From: JBBIJR01 sp037445875
GTDB lineage: Bacteria; CLD3; SB21
DNA length: 20,116 nt
Direction: 5' to 3'
NCBI GenBank assembly: GCA_037445875.1
Contig: JBBIJR010000064.1
Coordinates: 1 to 20,116 of the forward strand
A program made the translations under genes and the position numbers. This document shows, in pieces, positions 1 through 6,268 of the stretch (its first letter is position 1; the number at the start of each line of letters is the position of its first letter). The notes below the pieces were generated by a model. That model saw only the letters and a list, made by a program, of their open reading frames with translations. It had not been told where the DNA came from and ran no database searches.

Positions 1-2
1 GC

Positions 3-95
3 GCCTGCCTCGAGCGCCTGTGCGGCCGGGTCGCGCTGGCGGTGGTCAGCGACGGCCCGCTGGTCAGCCAGCAGGCCAAGGTCGAGGCGCTCGGG
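3..95 (+). CDS. HAD-type hydrolase fragment at contig edge (probably foreign or chimeric)
   Basis: About 31 codons open at the left edge read as a HAD-superfamily hydrolase segment. The stretch LAVVSDGPLVSQQAKVEALG contains a hydrophobic strand ending in Ser-Asp-Gly (motif-II-like), then the Q-x-x-K-x-x-A-L-G helix seen in many HAD phosphatases. Every codon from 3 to 95 ends in G or C, and the stretch is about 78% GC, against roughly 63-70% in the next 140 bases. Similarity stops abruptly near base 95, where the opposite strand becomes recognisable as lptA. I read this as a piece of another gene, probably from another genome, joined here by misassembly. A real recombination scar is less likely. 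The family call rests on motif memory only, over a very short stretch. Confidence 0.5.
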
Positions 96-382
96 TGCCC
101 GTCATCGAGAATGACATTTCCCACCAGGATGGCCAGCTGCGCGTCCCGGAAGAACGCCGCTTGTTCTCCCCGCGCCGTGAGCGTGTCCTGCGAGAACCGT
201 ACGTGCCCTTTGGCTCTCATCACGTCCCGTCCGTCGATCCGCTGGTTTTCGATCTCGTCCGCGCTCTCCAGACGAAGGGGGCGGTACGCCTCACGATGCC
301 CCGACGAATCGGTCGGCTGAGCACGCGCATCGAGCCTCAGCAACAGCATGCACGCCAGGATCGGGAGCAGACGGCGCGCCAT
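95..382 (-). CDS. lptA: LptA/OstA-like LPS transport protein, 3' end missing
   Basis: The ATG at 382 directly follows the lptC stop codon (TAG-ATG), with a good ribosome site (GGGAG) inside the end of lptC. The visible N-terminus has a signal peptide (MARRLLPILACMLLL) and is then OstA-like. Segments such as SADEIENQRIDGRDVMRAKG and LVGNVILDDGH match the repeating beta-strand pattern of LptA, which forms the periplasmic bridge carrying LPS to the outer membrane. About 96 residues are recognisable. Beyond position ~95 the frame stays open to the edge but the residues (PSASTLACWL...) no longer look like this family, because the sequence switches to a HAD-like fragment on the other strand. The gene therefore appears truncated by a junction, not by a natural stop. 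Family assignment is moderately sure, helped by the lptC neighbour. Confidence 0.6.
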
Positions 383-1012
383 CTACTTCGGCTCCCGGAG
401 GATCTCTTTCATTTCCTCATCCAGCAGGCGGTCCTGCGCGTCGGCGGTCTGCTTCCTGCGGCTGTCGCGAACGGTTCCCGTCTTCAGATCGATGTCACGG
501 GCCGACTGTCCGTAAGCGTTCTGCATTCTCCAGTTGGTCAGGTCCTTGTTCGATTCGAAGGCATATCCATACAACGTATCCTCCGCGGAGAACATTGTAA
601 CGAATCCGTCCGCAAAGACACGTTGTTTCATATTTTCCCAGTGGATCTTGTCGGTGATCATGGAGACTCCGCTGTCGGAGACGATCACCACGTGGCCCAC
701 GGCCGTAAAGTCATTGGTCGAGCCGCGGACTTCGCCGCTGTCCGCATGCAGAACGGCCGTATGATGTCCGTTCTCGAAAAAATCCACTTTGACGCCGTTG
801 CGAAACGTAGTCACCTGACGTTGGTCCCACCGCATCATGTGGCCGTAGTGAATCTCCGCATCGACGATCCCCTCCGTAGTGAATACAACCGTCGCATCCC
901 AGCCTTCCTGATTCGGAACCTCCGCGCCTGCCGGACTGCGCTGTTCTGCCGACTCGAAGTCCGTGCAGCCCAGAACGAGGAAACACAACGCAGGTATGGC
1001 CGATCCGCGCAC
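383..1012 (-). CDS. lptC: LPS export ABC transporter periplasmic protein LptC-like
   Basis: This 209-residue protein starts at a GTG at 1012, 5 bases after the recO stop, with GAGGA upstream inside recO. The upstream in-frame extension to 1231 only overlaps recO and is not used. The N-terminus VRGSAIPALCFLVLGC is a short lipoprotein-type signal ending in a lipobox Cys. The body follows the LptC pattern: VVFTTEGIVDAEIHYGHMM, then VKVDFFENG, then repeated beta strands such as RGSTNDFTAVGHVVIVSDSG and a DKIHWENMKQRVFADG stretch typical of LptC/OstA folds. LptC sits at the inner membrane and hands LPS from LptB2FG to LptA. The length fits the family (about 190-200 aa), and lptA follows immediately. 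Assignment rests on fold pattern and context. Confidence 0.75.
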   Translation of the reverse strand: MRGSAIPALCFLVLGCTDFESAEQRSPAGAEVPNQEGWDATVVFTTEGIVDAEIHYGHMMRWDQRQVTTFRNGVKVDFFENGHHTAVLHADSGEVRGSTNDFTAVGHVVIVSDSGVSMITDKIHWENMKQRVFADGFVTMFSAEDTLYGYAFESNKDLTNWRMQNAYGQSARDIDLKTGTVRDSRRKQTADAQDRLLDEEMKEILREPK

Positions 1013-1017
1013 GACGG

Positions 1018-1773
1018 TCAGATCCTCAAGTATTGCAGCGAGTGAAGGCCCTTCAGGTCTTCCACATGATACTGCAGGTGTTTCATCAGAGCACTGTATA
1101 TCTCCCGGCATACGGGTTCCGACATGACCAGATGATGCACGCCGCGATGGCGGGCGCGGACCAGATGAGACAGAGACGCGGCGGCTTCTACGGACAACCT
1201 TACCGCAGGCCCCTGCAGGGAACCTGGACAAACCTCGCAGACGATCCGCCCGCGATCCACGTTCAACGCCAGTTCCCTGTGGTCCAGTACGTTGTCACAG
1301 AGTTCGCATCCGTCTGCAACCAACCGAAAACCCAACTCGTCCGCAAGCTCAACCAGGAATCTCAGCAGGCCGTTGACCGGGCGCCCGGGAGCGAGGTCCA
1401 GGTCCTCGAGCGAGGAACGCAGGAGTCGAAAGATTCCCCGCGAATCCTCATTTCCGTGTACGACACGATTGCAGATCTCCGACATGGACAACGCCAGATA
1501 CGTCAATTCCAGCTGGTCGCGGACCCGGAGGAACGCGTTGACCACAGACACATCGGACAAGTACTGCAGGTCGCGCTGCTCGCGGTCGTAGTAGACCATG
1601 ACAATATGGGTGAAGGGTTCCAGAGAACCGCCATACTTGCTTCTCGTGTCCCTTGCCCCCTTCGCGAGCAAACCAACCTTGCCGGAATCACGGGTGAGAA
1701 CCGTGACGATCTTGCTCGTTTCGCCGTACGGCATCGTTCTGAGGACTATGGCCTCTGTCTTCTGGATTCCCAT
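1018..1773 (-). CDS. recO: DNA repair protein RecO
   Basis: RecO works with RecF/RecR in recombinational repair, loading RecA onto SSB-coated single-stranded DNA. The protein opens with the family N-terminal OB-fold signature, MGIQKTEAIVLRTMPYGETS, followed by KIVTVLTRDSGKVGLLAKGA. Its C-terminal half carries two CxxC pairs, CELC and CEVC, which form the RecO zinc site. From the ATG at 1773 the length is 251 aa, normal for the family. An in-frame ATG at 1839 would add 22 residues (MLKGILILVV...) with no homology-like character, so the shorter start is preferred. Neither start has a strong Shine-Dalgarno. lptC follows 5 bases downstream, suggesting one transcript. The divergent neighbour is the class-V aminotransferase. 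Confidence 0.92.
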   Translation of the reverse strand: MGIQKTEAIVLRTMPYGETSKIVTVLTRDSGKVGLLAKGARDTRSKYGGSLEPFTHIVMVYYDREQRDLQYLSDVSVVNAFLRVRDQLELTYLALSMSEICNRVVHGNEDSRGIFRLLRSSLEDLDLAPGRPVNGLLRFLVELADELGFRLVADGCELCDNVLDHRELALNVDRGRIVCEVCPGSLQGPAVRLSVEAAASLSHLVRARHRGVHHLVMSEPVCREIYSALMKHLQYHVEDLKGLHSLQYLRI

Positions 1774-1797
1774 CGCAGTCTGGCTTACTTTTTGCAA

Positions 1798-1826
1798 ATT
1801 ATGGCTTCGCACCACTAAAATCAATA
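1798..1826 (-). promoter_or_regulatory. Candidate sigma70-like promoter for recO-lptC-lptA
   Basis: On the minus strand CATAAT (1803-1798) resembles a -10 box. A -35 candidate is TATTGA with 17-base spacing, or TTGATT with 15. The leader to the recO ATG at 1773 would be short, about 20 bases. An inverted repeat CTAAAA/TTTTAG (1815-1836) overlaps the -35 side. This is a weak match and purely inferential. Confidence 0.3.
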
Positions 1827-1881
1827 TCCCTTTTAGCATGCCATTTGCTACGTCGGACCTCCCTGTTCGCCCAGACGGTCA

Positions 1882-1910
1882 TTGACTCCTACGGTCATAT
1901 TCACTACAAT
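1882..1910 (+). promoter_or_regulatory. Sigma70-like promoter of the class-V aminotransferase gene
   Basis: TTGACT (1882-1887), a 17-base spacer and TACAAT (1905-1910) give five of six matches to each consensus box. The expected start of transcription near 1917 leaves a leader of about 18 bases containing GGAGA before the ATG at 1935. This supports that ATG over the in-frame ATG at 1845, which lies upstream of the promoter. Confidence 0.7.
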
Positions 1911-1934
1911 GGTGAGATTTCGGAGAACGTCCCC

Positions 1935-3407
1935 ATGTCGCTTCAGAAGTACTTCGCACCGTTCCGCAACAATATCGTCGGCTGCAACCAGGTCTTCGAA
2001 TCACCGTACGGCTCAAAAAAAATCCTCTACGCCGACTGGGTAGCCAGCGGCCGCCTCTACCGGCCTATCGAGGAGCAGTTGCTCCGGACGTTCGGGCCCT
2101 GGGTAGCCAATACCCACACGGATACGACCGTCACCGGCACGACCATGACGCACGCGTACCATGAAGCAAAACACATCATCAAAGAACATGTTCATGCGTC
2201 CGACCACGACGTTATCCTGCTGGCCGGATCGGGAATGACCGGTGCCGTGGCCAAGTTTCATCGCATCCTCAATCTCCGCGTTCCTGAAAAATTCATGGAA
2301 CGTGTCCGCCTCCCCGAACAAGAACGACCCGTCGTTTTTGTGACCCACATGGAACATCATTCCAACCATACCTCATGGTTGGAAACGCTGGCGGACGTGG
2401 AGTTGGTTGGGAGGGATGAACGGGGCCTGGTCGATTTGCAGGACCTGAACCGTCTGCTCGAGCGGTATGAGTCCCGCAGAACGAAGATCGCATCGGTCAC
2501 GGCCTGTTCCAATGTGACGGGCATCCGAACCCCCTACCACGATGTGGCAAGGATCATGCATCAGCACGATGGCTTGTGTTTCGTCGATTTCGCCTGCTCG
2601 GCCCCGTACGTTCCCATCGATATGCATCCAGACAACGACCCCCTCGCTAAACTGGACGCAATCTATTTTTCTCCCCACAAATTCCTCGGCGGACCGGGAA
2701 CGCCCGGTGTGTTGATCTTTGACTCGAGCCTCTACTCCAATCGCGTGCCCGACCAGCCGGGCGGCGGCACCGTCACATGGACCAATCCATGGGGCGAACA
2801 CAAGTATTTTCAGGATATTGAAATCCGGGAGGACGGAGGCACGCCCCCGTTCCTCCAAACGATCAAGGCTGGCCTCTGCATCCGGCTGAAGGAACAAATG
2901 GGATCGGCGAACATGTTGAAACGGGAAGATGAGTTCCTGCCCAGGGTATTTCGTGAACTACGATCCGTCCCCGGCCTTCACTTGCTGGCAGGTTCCATCG
3001 AGGATCGTCTATCCATCATTTCGTTCTTTGTCGAAGGGCTGCACTACAATCTCGGTGTCCGCCTGTTGAACGACCTCTTTGGTATCCAGGTACGCGGAGG
3101 CTGTTCCTGCGCCGGCACGTACGGCCATTATCTACTCAACGTCACGCGCGAATTGTCCAAGAAGATCACCGATGAGATCGACGGGGGCGATTATTCGGAC
3201 AAGCCTGGCTGGATTCGACTTTCGCTGCATCCCACGATGACGGACGAGGAGATTGACTATATCACCGCAGCGATCCGGGATGTCGCCCAAAACTTCCGCC
3301 GATGGCAGGCCGACTACGTTTACGACTGCCACACCAACGAATTCAGTCACCGCCGACAACCGTCCGTTCCCACAAACTACGCAGGGTGGTTCGACCTCTC
3401 ACTGTAA
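1935..3407 (+). CDS. Class-V aminotransferase / cysteine-desulfurase-like PLP enzyme
   Basis: This 490-residue PLP enzyme starts at the ATG at 1935, preceded by GGAGA and a strong promoter. The class-V hallmarks are present: THMEHHSNHTSW (residues 137-148, with the cofactor-stacking His), VDFACSAPYVPID (from 217, Asp for the pyridine nitrogen), and YFSPHKFLGGPGTPG (244-258) with the Schiff-base Lys249. Near the C-terminus VRGGCSCAGTYGH places Cys392 where SufS-type enzymes carry the persulfide Cys (RxGHHCA). A second Cys390 lies two residues before it. It is longer than typical SufS (about 400 aa) because of C-terminal extensions. Desulfurase, selenocysteine-lyase or epimerase-type chemistry are all possible, and the substrate cannot be told. 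The gene stands alone, with no suf/isc neighbour. The convergent neighbour is an FNR-type regulator. Confidence 0.85.
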   Translation: MSLQKYFAPFRNNIVGCNQVFESPYGSKKILYADWVASGRLYRPIEEQLLRTFGPWVANTHTDTTVTGTTMTHAYHEAKHIIKEHVHASDHDVILLAGSGMTGAVAKFHRILNLRVPEKFMERVRLPEQERPVVFVTHMEHHSNHTSWLETLADVELVGRDERGLVDLQDLNRLLERYESRRTKIASVTACSNVTGIRTPYHDVARIMHQHDGLCFVDFACSAPYVPIDMHPDNDPLAKLDAIYFSPHKFLGGPGTPGVLIFDSSLYSNRVPDQPGGGTVTWTNPWGEHKYFQDIEIREDGGTPPFLQTIKAGLCIRLKEQMGSANMLKREDEFLPRVFRELRSVPGLHLLAGSIEDRLSIISFFVEGLHYNLGVRLLNDLFGIQVRGGCSCAGTYGHYLLNVTRELSKKITDEIDGGDYSDKPGWIRLSLHPTMTDEEIDYITAAIRDVAQNFRRWQADYVYDCHTNEFSHRRQPSVPTNYAGWFDLSL

Positions 3408-3541
3408 GCCGGCGTGCAGCAGGATTCTCAGAGGTTTCGCCGTTCTTCGTCCTTCCGTGGTTCGTCGCGACAGAACGGAGGTCCACAGGATGCCCGGTAG
3501 ATTCGAGGGATGGTAATCAGGGAAGTCGACTGCGAGGGACT
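3408..3541. other. Convergent intergenic region with possible hairpin
   Basis: This stretch separates two convergent stop codons. It has an inverted repeat CCGTTCT/AGAACGG (3440-3446 and 3472-3478) around a 25-base loop, and a second small one, CGACTG/CAGTCG, near 3528-3549 that runs into the regulator's last codons. Neither is followed by a T-tract on either strand, so I cannot call a classical intrinsic terminator. Confidence 0.3.
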
Positions 3542-4258
3542 TCAGTCGTAGATGTGGGCGGTGTCGATGAGAGCTTGCTGATTGATGATCCTGATCTTCC
3601 GACCGTTGAGGTCGATCAGCTTCTCCGCCTTGAACTCTGACAACAACCGGATCACCGTTTCGGTGGCAGTACCGACAATATTGGCCAGATCTTCCCGGCT
3701 CAACGACACATTGAGATTGCCGTGGTCGTCGTCGGCACCGTAATATTCTTTGAGCATCAGCAGCGTCTCCGCCAGCCGTTCCTTCACGCTCTTCTGCGCC
3801 AGTTCCGCTATCCGATTCTCCGCGGCACGCAGATCCTGGGACAACAGATGCATGAGTCGCATCGACAGATCGGAATTGGAGTTGACCATGCCAAAGAACA
3901 CGGACTTCGGGATGAAACAGATGTACGCATCTTCCAGCACCGTCGCCGAAGCCGAATAGATCTCCCCGCTGATCAATGAACGATACCCCAGAATGTCTCC
4001 ATCCTTTGCCAGCCGGATAATCTGCTCCTTGCCCTCGTATCCCAGCTTGTACAACTTGACTTTGCCCTTGTTCACGCAGAACAACCCCGCAGGGCGGTTT
4101 CCCTCGTAGAAGACGATCTGGCCCTTCTTATAGAAGTTGCCAACCTTGTTGCTCGAAAGGCTCGTCACCTCTTTGTCGTTGAGGACCTCGAAAATAGAAC
4201 AATCCCTTGACTCGCAGTCCTCGCAGGACGGTTCCTCGATCTTCTTGTTGATATTCAT
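3542..4258 (-). CDS. Crp/Fnr-family transcription regulator, FNR-type with candidate Fe-S ligands
   Basis: This 238-residue regulator has a cyclic-nucleotide-binding-type beta roll (about residues 35-125), a dimerisation helix (about 128-160) and a C-terminal winged helix-turn-helix, VSLSREDLANIVGTATETV. The N-terminus SCEDCESRDCSIF supplies Cys12, Cys15 and Cys20. A further Cys114 in AYICFIPKS sits where E. coli FNR has Cys122 (VCEIP). Together these could hold an oxygen-sensitive [4Fe-4S] cluster. The position of the Crp arginine that grips the cAMP phosphate is Tyr here (EIYSASATV), so cAMP binding is unlikely. The recognition helix keeps the Glu and Arg of the E-x-x-x-R core (ETVIR). By family knowledge it would control anaerobic or redox genes. 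Its promoter region contains a perfect palindrome that may be an operator. Confidence 0.88.
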   Translation of the reverse strand: MNINKKIEEPSCEDCESRDCSIFEVLNDKEVTSLSSNKVGNFYKKGQIVFYEGNRPAGLFCVNKGKVKLYKLGYEGKEQIIRLAKDGDILGYRSLISGEIYSASATVLEDAYICFIPKSVFFGMVNSNSDLSMRLMHLLSQDLRAAENRIAELAQKSVKERLAETLLMLKEYYGADDDHGNLNVSLSREDLANIVGTATETVIRLLSEFKAEKLIDLNGRKIRIINQQALIDTAHIYD

Positions 4259-4300
4259 AAGACGAGCGAACTTTCGTGTCTGGGCGCCGCGGCGTCTAGA

Positions 4301-4329
4301 ACGTTAACCAAATGAGCTCATTTTTGCAA
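4301..4329 (-). promoter_or_regulatory. Candidate promoter and palindromic operator of the FNR-type gene
   Basis: On the minus strand TTGCAA (4329-4324) and TAACGT (4306-4301) are spaced by 17 bases. The -10 match is poor. The spacer holds a perfect 14-base palindrome, AAATGAGCTCATTT (4310-4323). A dimeric regulator bound there would sit directly over the core promoter, so repression or autoregulation is plausible. The site does not match the E. coli FNR consensus TTGAT-N4-ATCAA. Confidence 0.35.
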
Positions 4330-4441
4330 CATTTTTTGGGAGCGTTCCTGCCTCGCGCACGGCGTACCGGGGCCTTTCCGGAGGGTTCGCGAGGTCCGAC
4401 CTGCGGGTAGAAGAAGTCGTGCTGCGGTTGCGACGGCTTCA
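4330..4441. other. Spacer between tRNA-Val and the FNR-type gene
   Basis: This stretch downstream of the tRNA carries no convincing gene. It holds an inverted repeat, CCTCGCG/CGCGAGG, around a GC-rich loop (roughly 4352-4394) that could fold in the transcript. It lacks a U-tract, so it is not a clear terminator. Confidence 0.3.
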
Positions 4442-4519
4442 TGGTGGGCGCTATAGGGCTCGAACCTATGACCTCTGCCTTGTAAGGGCAGCGCTCTGAA
4501 CCAACTGAGCTAAGCGCCC
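4442..4519 (-). tRNA. tRNA-Val (anticodon TAC)
   Basis: The minus strand folds as a standard cloverleaf. The acceptor stem is GGGCGCT/AGCGCCC. The D arm is GCTC-AGTTGGTTCA-GAGC. The anticodon arm is CTGCC-CTTACAA-GGCAG with anticodon TAC. The variable loop is AGGTC, and the T arm is ATAGG-TTCGAGC-CCTAT. The discriminator A at 4445 is followed by an encoded CCA (4444-4442). TAC decodes GUA/GUG-type valine codons. It has its own promoter between it and pyrF. Confidence 0.96.
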
Positions 4520-4532
4520 TCAAACGGTGCGC

Positions 4533-4561
4533 AATATAGAGCGAGTGGCATTCACTTGCAA
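4533..4561 (-). promoter_or_regulatory. Promoter of tRNA-Val
   Basis: On the minus strand TTGCAA (4561-4556), a 17-base spacer and TATATT (4538-4533) lie just before the tRNA. The bases after the -10 box are GCGCACC, a GC-rich discriminator of the kind associated with stringent (ppGpp) control of stable-RNA promoters. It is located between the end of pyrF and the tRNA, so the tRNA need not depend on pyrF transcription. Confidence 0.6.
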
Positions 4562-4567
4562 ATATTT

Positions 4568-5389
4568 TCAGGGTCTGTGCGTGCCAGCCCCTCGAATTCG
4601 GGCCAGCAGCTCGGCGGCCGCTGCCCTTGCCGCCTCCGCGAAGTCCTCTTCCCTGGAGGCATAGAGGATCGAGCGGGAAGCATTGATAAAAGCGTTTACG
4701 AAAGCCCCGTCGTTGTTGATGCGAACCGAGGTTTCCACATCTCCCCCCTGAGCACCCACACCGGGTACCAGAAACGGCATCCGGCCCGCCGCTTTTCTTA
4801 TCGCGGCCCTCCGCTCGGGCTGTGTCGCACCCACCACGAGCCCGCAGTTTCCCCTCGTATTCCATGACGAGACCTGTCCGGCCACTATTTCATACAAAGG
4901 CCGACCGCCGCAATCCAGCCACTGGAAGTCCGACGATCCACGGTTGGACGTCAGGCACACCACAAACGCTCCCTTTGAATCGTCTTCAAGATACGGTTCC
5001 ACCGAGTCGCGGCCCATGTACGGGTTTACTGTAACCGCATCGCAGCCCAGTTTATGAAACATGGCCGCCGCATAGGCCTTCGAGGTGTTGCCAATATCCC
5101 CTCTCTTGGCGTCCGCTATGATCAGTGCATCCGGCTGCCTGGATCGTATGTGCCGGATCGTGGCCTCCAAGACCTCGAAGCCGCGAGTGCCATGGACCTC
5201 ATAGAAAGCAAGATTGGGCTTGTAAGCACCCGCCAGATCGCACGTGGCATCGACGATCGCAAGATTGAATTGGAGCAACGCGTCGGCACCGGAACGGACG
5301 GCAGGCGGCAACAGCGCCTCGTCCGGGTCCAAACCGACGCAAAGCGGGCTGCGGATAAGAGCCCTCTCGCAGCGAAATTGGAATGTCAT
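4568..5389 (-). CDS. pyrF: Orotidine 5'-phosphate decarboxylase, type 2
   Basis: PyrF decarboxylates OMP to UMP, the last step of de novo pyrimidine synthesis, in the cytosol. The sequence shows the barrel-start VGLDPDEALLP, KPNLAFYE (substrate Lys57), and the catalytic Asp-Lys-Asp array in IIADAKRGDIGNTSKAYA (Asp93, Lys95, Asp98). It also has the family's phosphate-binding end, PFLVPGVGAQGGD. The GDIGNTSKAYA form and the length of 273 aa mark the type-2 subfamily, distinct from the shorter E. coli PyrF. The ATG at 5389 lies 3 bases after the rhomboid stop codon, so it is likely translated from the same mRNA as the two proteases upstream. No other pyrimidine gene is nearby. Confidence 0.95.
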   Translation of the reverse strand: MTFQFRCERALIRSPLCVGLDPDEALLPPAVRSGADALLQFNLAIVDATCDLAGAYKPNLAFYEVHGTRGFEVLEATIRHIRSRQPDALIIADAKRGDIGNTSKAYAAAMFHKLGCDAVTVNPYMGRDSVEPYLEDDSKGAFVVCLTSNRGSSDFQWLDCGGRPLYEIVAGQVSSWNTRGNCGLVVGATQPERRAAIRKAAGRMPFLVPGVGAQGGDVETSVRINNDGAFVNAFINASRSILYASREEDFAEAARAAAAELLARIRGAGTHRP

Positions 5390-5392
5390 GAC

Positions 5393-6235
5393 TCAGTGGC
5401 TCCCCGGACCCCGAGGACTCTCCGTGAGCGTCTTGCTGGCCTCCAACAACGTTTGTTTTTCCTCCGCCGTCAGTTTCTCATACCCTACCGCATTGATCTT
5501 GTCGAGGATGGCATCTACTTTGTCGCGTAGATTTTCATCTCGATCTGCGGCCTGCGACGGGCGGGACCGGCCTTCCCGCAACTTCATCCTCGGTTTCCGC
5601 GGCGAGGGCTTCAGCCGTCCAAGAAGAAAGTGTACGGCTTCCTTTTTCAAATACAGAAAACCGAACACCATCCCGCCGAGATGCGCAAAGTGCGCTATCC
5701 CGTCATGACTCGGCCGCGCAATACTCATGAACGTGATAATGCCGTAGATCAAGACCATGTATTTCGCCTTGATCGGAAACAGGAGACCCATGAGAATGAT
5801 CTGGTTTGGAAAGGTCATTCCGAATGCAAGGAGGATACCAAACACCGCCCCCGACGCACCGATTACGACGCCCCGTGAGAAGAACAAGAATGTCAGTCCG
5901 GCCCCGATCCCGCACACGAGATAGTACTTCAGGAACTCTCTCGATCCCCAGGTCGTCTCCAGTTCTTTGCCGAACATCCACACCGCGAGCATGTTGAACA
6001 AAATGTGCCAGGGACCCTGCGTGCTGTGAAGAAACATGTACGTCACCAATTGCCAGATCTCCCCGCTCCAGATGCGCGGCGACAGGGCCAGATGTTCAAG
6101 TACGAATCCATCCCCCACGGTGAAAGCCGCCAGCGAGTGCATCATGAATGCCGCCACGTTGATCGCCAGAATCGTCCTCACGACCGGATAGTCACCGCCC
6201 ATCCAACCACCCCAACGGTATCCTGAATAACGCAT
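5393..6235 (-). CDS. Rhomboid-family intramembrane serine protease
   Basis: This 280-residue polytopic membrane protein begins at the ATG at 6235 (preceded by AAGGCGG); a TTG codon one triplet upstream is ignored. Rhomboid signatures are complete. HSTQGPWHILFNMLAVWMFG (from residue 70) has the oxyanion/loop His77 and Asn81. VVIGASGAVFG has the nucleophile Ser128, and AHFAHLGGMVFG has the catalytic His185. Six hydrophobic segments precede a cytosolic tail of about 75 residues that ends in a small helical motif, ILDKINAVGYEKLTAEEKQT. That motif recurs in Bacteroidota-type rhomboids. Such proteases cleave transmembrane helices of substrate proteins; the substrate here is unknown. It sits between a site-2-type protease and pyrF. 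Confidence 0.93.
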   Translation of the reverse strand: MRYSGYRWGGWMGGDYPVVRTILAINVAAFMMHSLAAFTVGDGFVLEHLALSPRIWSGEIWQLVTYMFLHSTQGPWHILFNMLAVWMFGKELETTWGSREFLKYYLVCGIGAGLTFLFFSRGVVIGASGAVFGILLAFGMTFPNQIILMGLLFPIKAKYMVLIYGIITFMSIARPSHDGIAHFAHLGGMVFGFLYLKKEAVHFLLGRLKPSPRKPRMKLREGRSRPSQAADRDENLRDKVDAILDKINAVGYEKLTAEEKQTLLEASKTLTESPRGPGSH

Positions 6236-6268
6236 CAATCCGCCTTGGGAGTGAGTACTGCTGCCCTT

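Noticed and set aside
20..1045. Long plus-strand open frame of 341 codons opposite lptC/lptA
   Set aside because: It is antisense to lptC and lptA, which have family motifs, signal peptides and ribosome sites. Its own product is Arg/Val-rich with no domain.
1774..1839. Longer RecO start at 1839
   Set aside because: It adds 22 residues not seen in RecO, while MGIQKTEAIVL matches the family N-terminus.
3542..4258. FNR-type protein as the cAMP receptor for the CHASE2 cyclase
   Set aside because: The phosphate-binding Arg is Tyr and four cluster-type Cys are present, so an Fe-S/oxygen sensor is more likely than a Crp.
4330..4441. Inverted repeat after tRNA-Val as its terminator
   Set aside because: The stem has a long GC-rich loop and no T-run on the minus strand.
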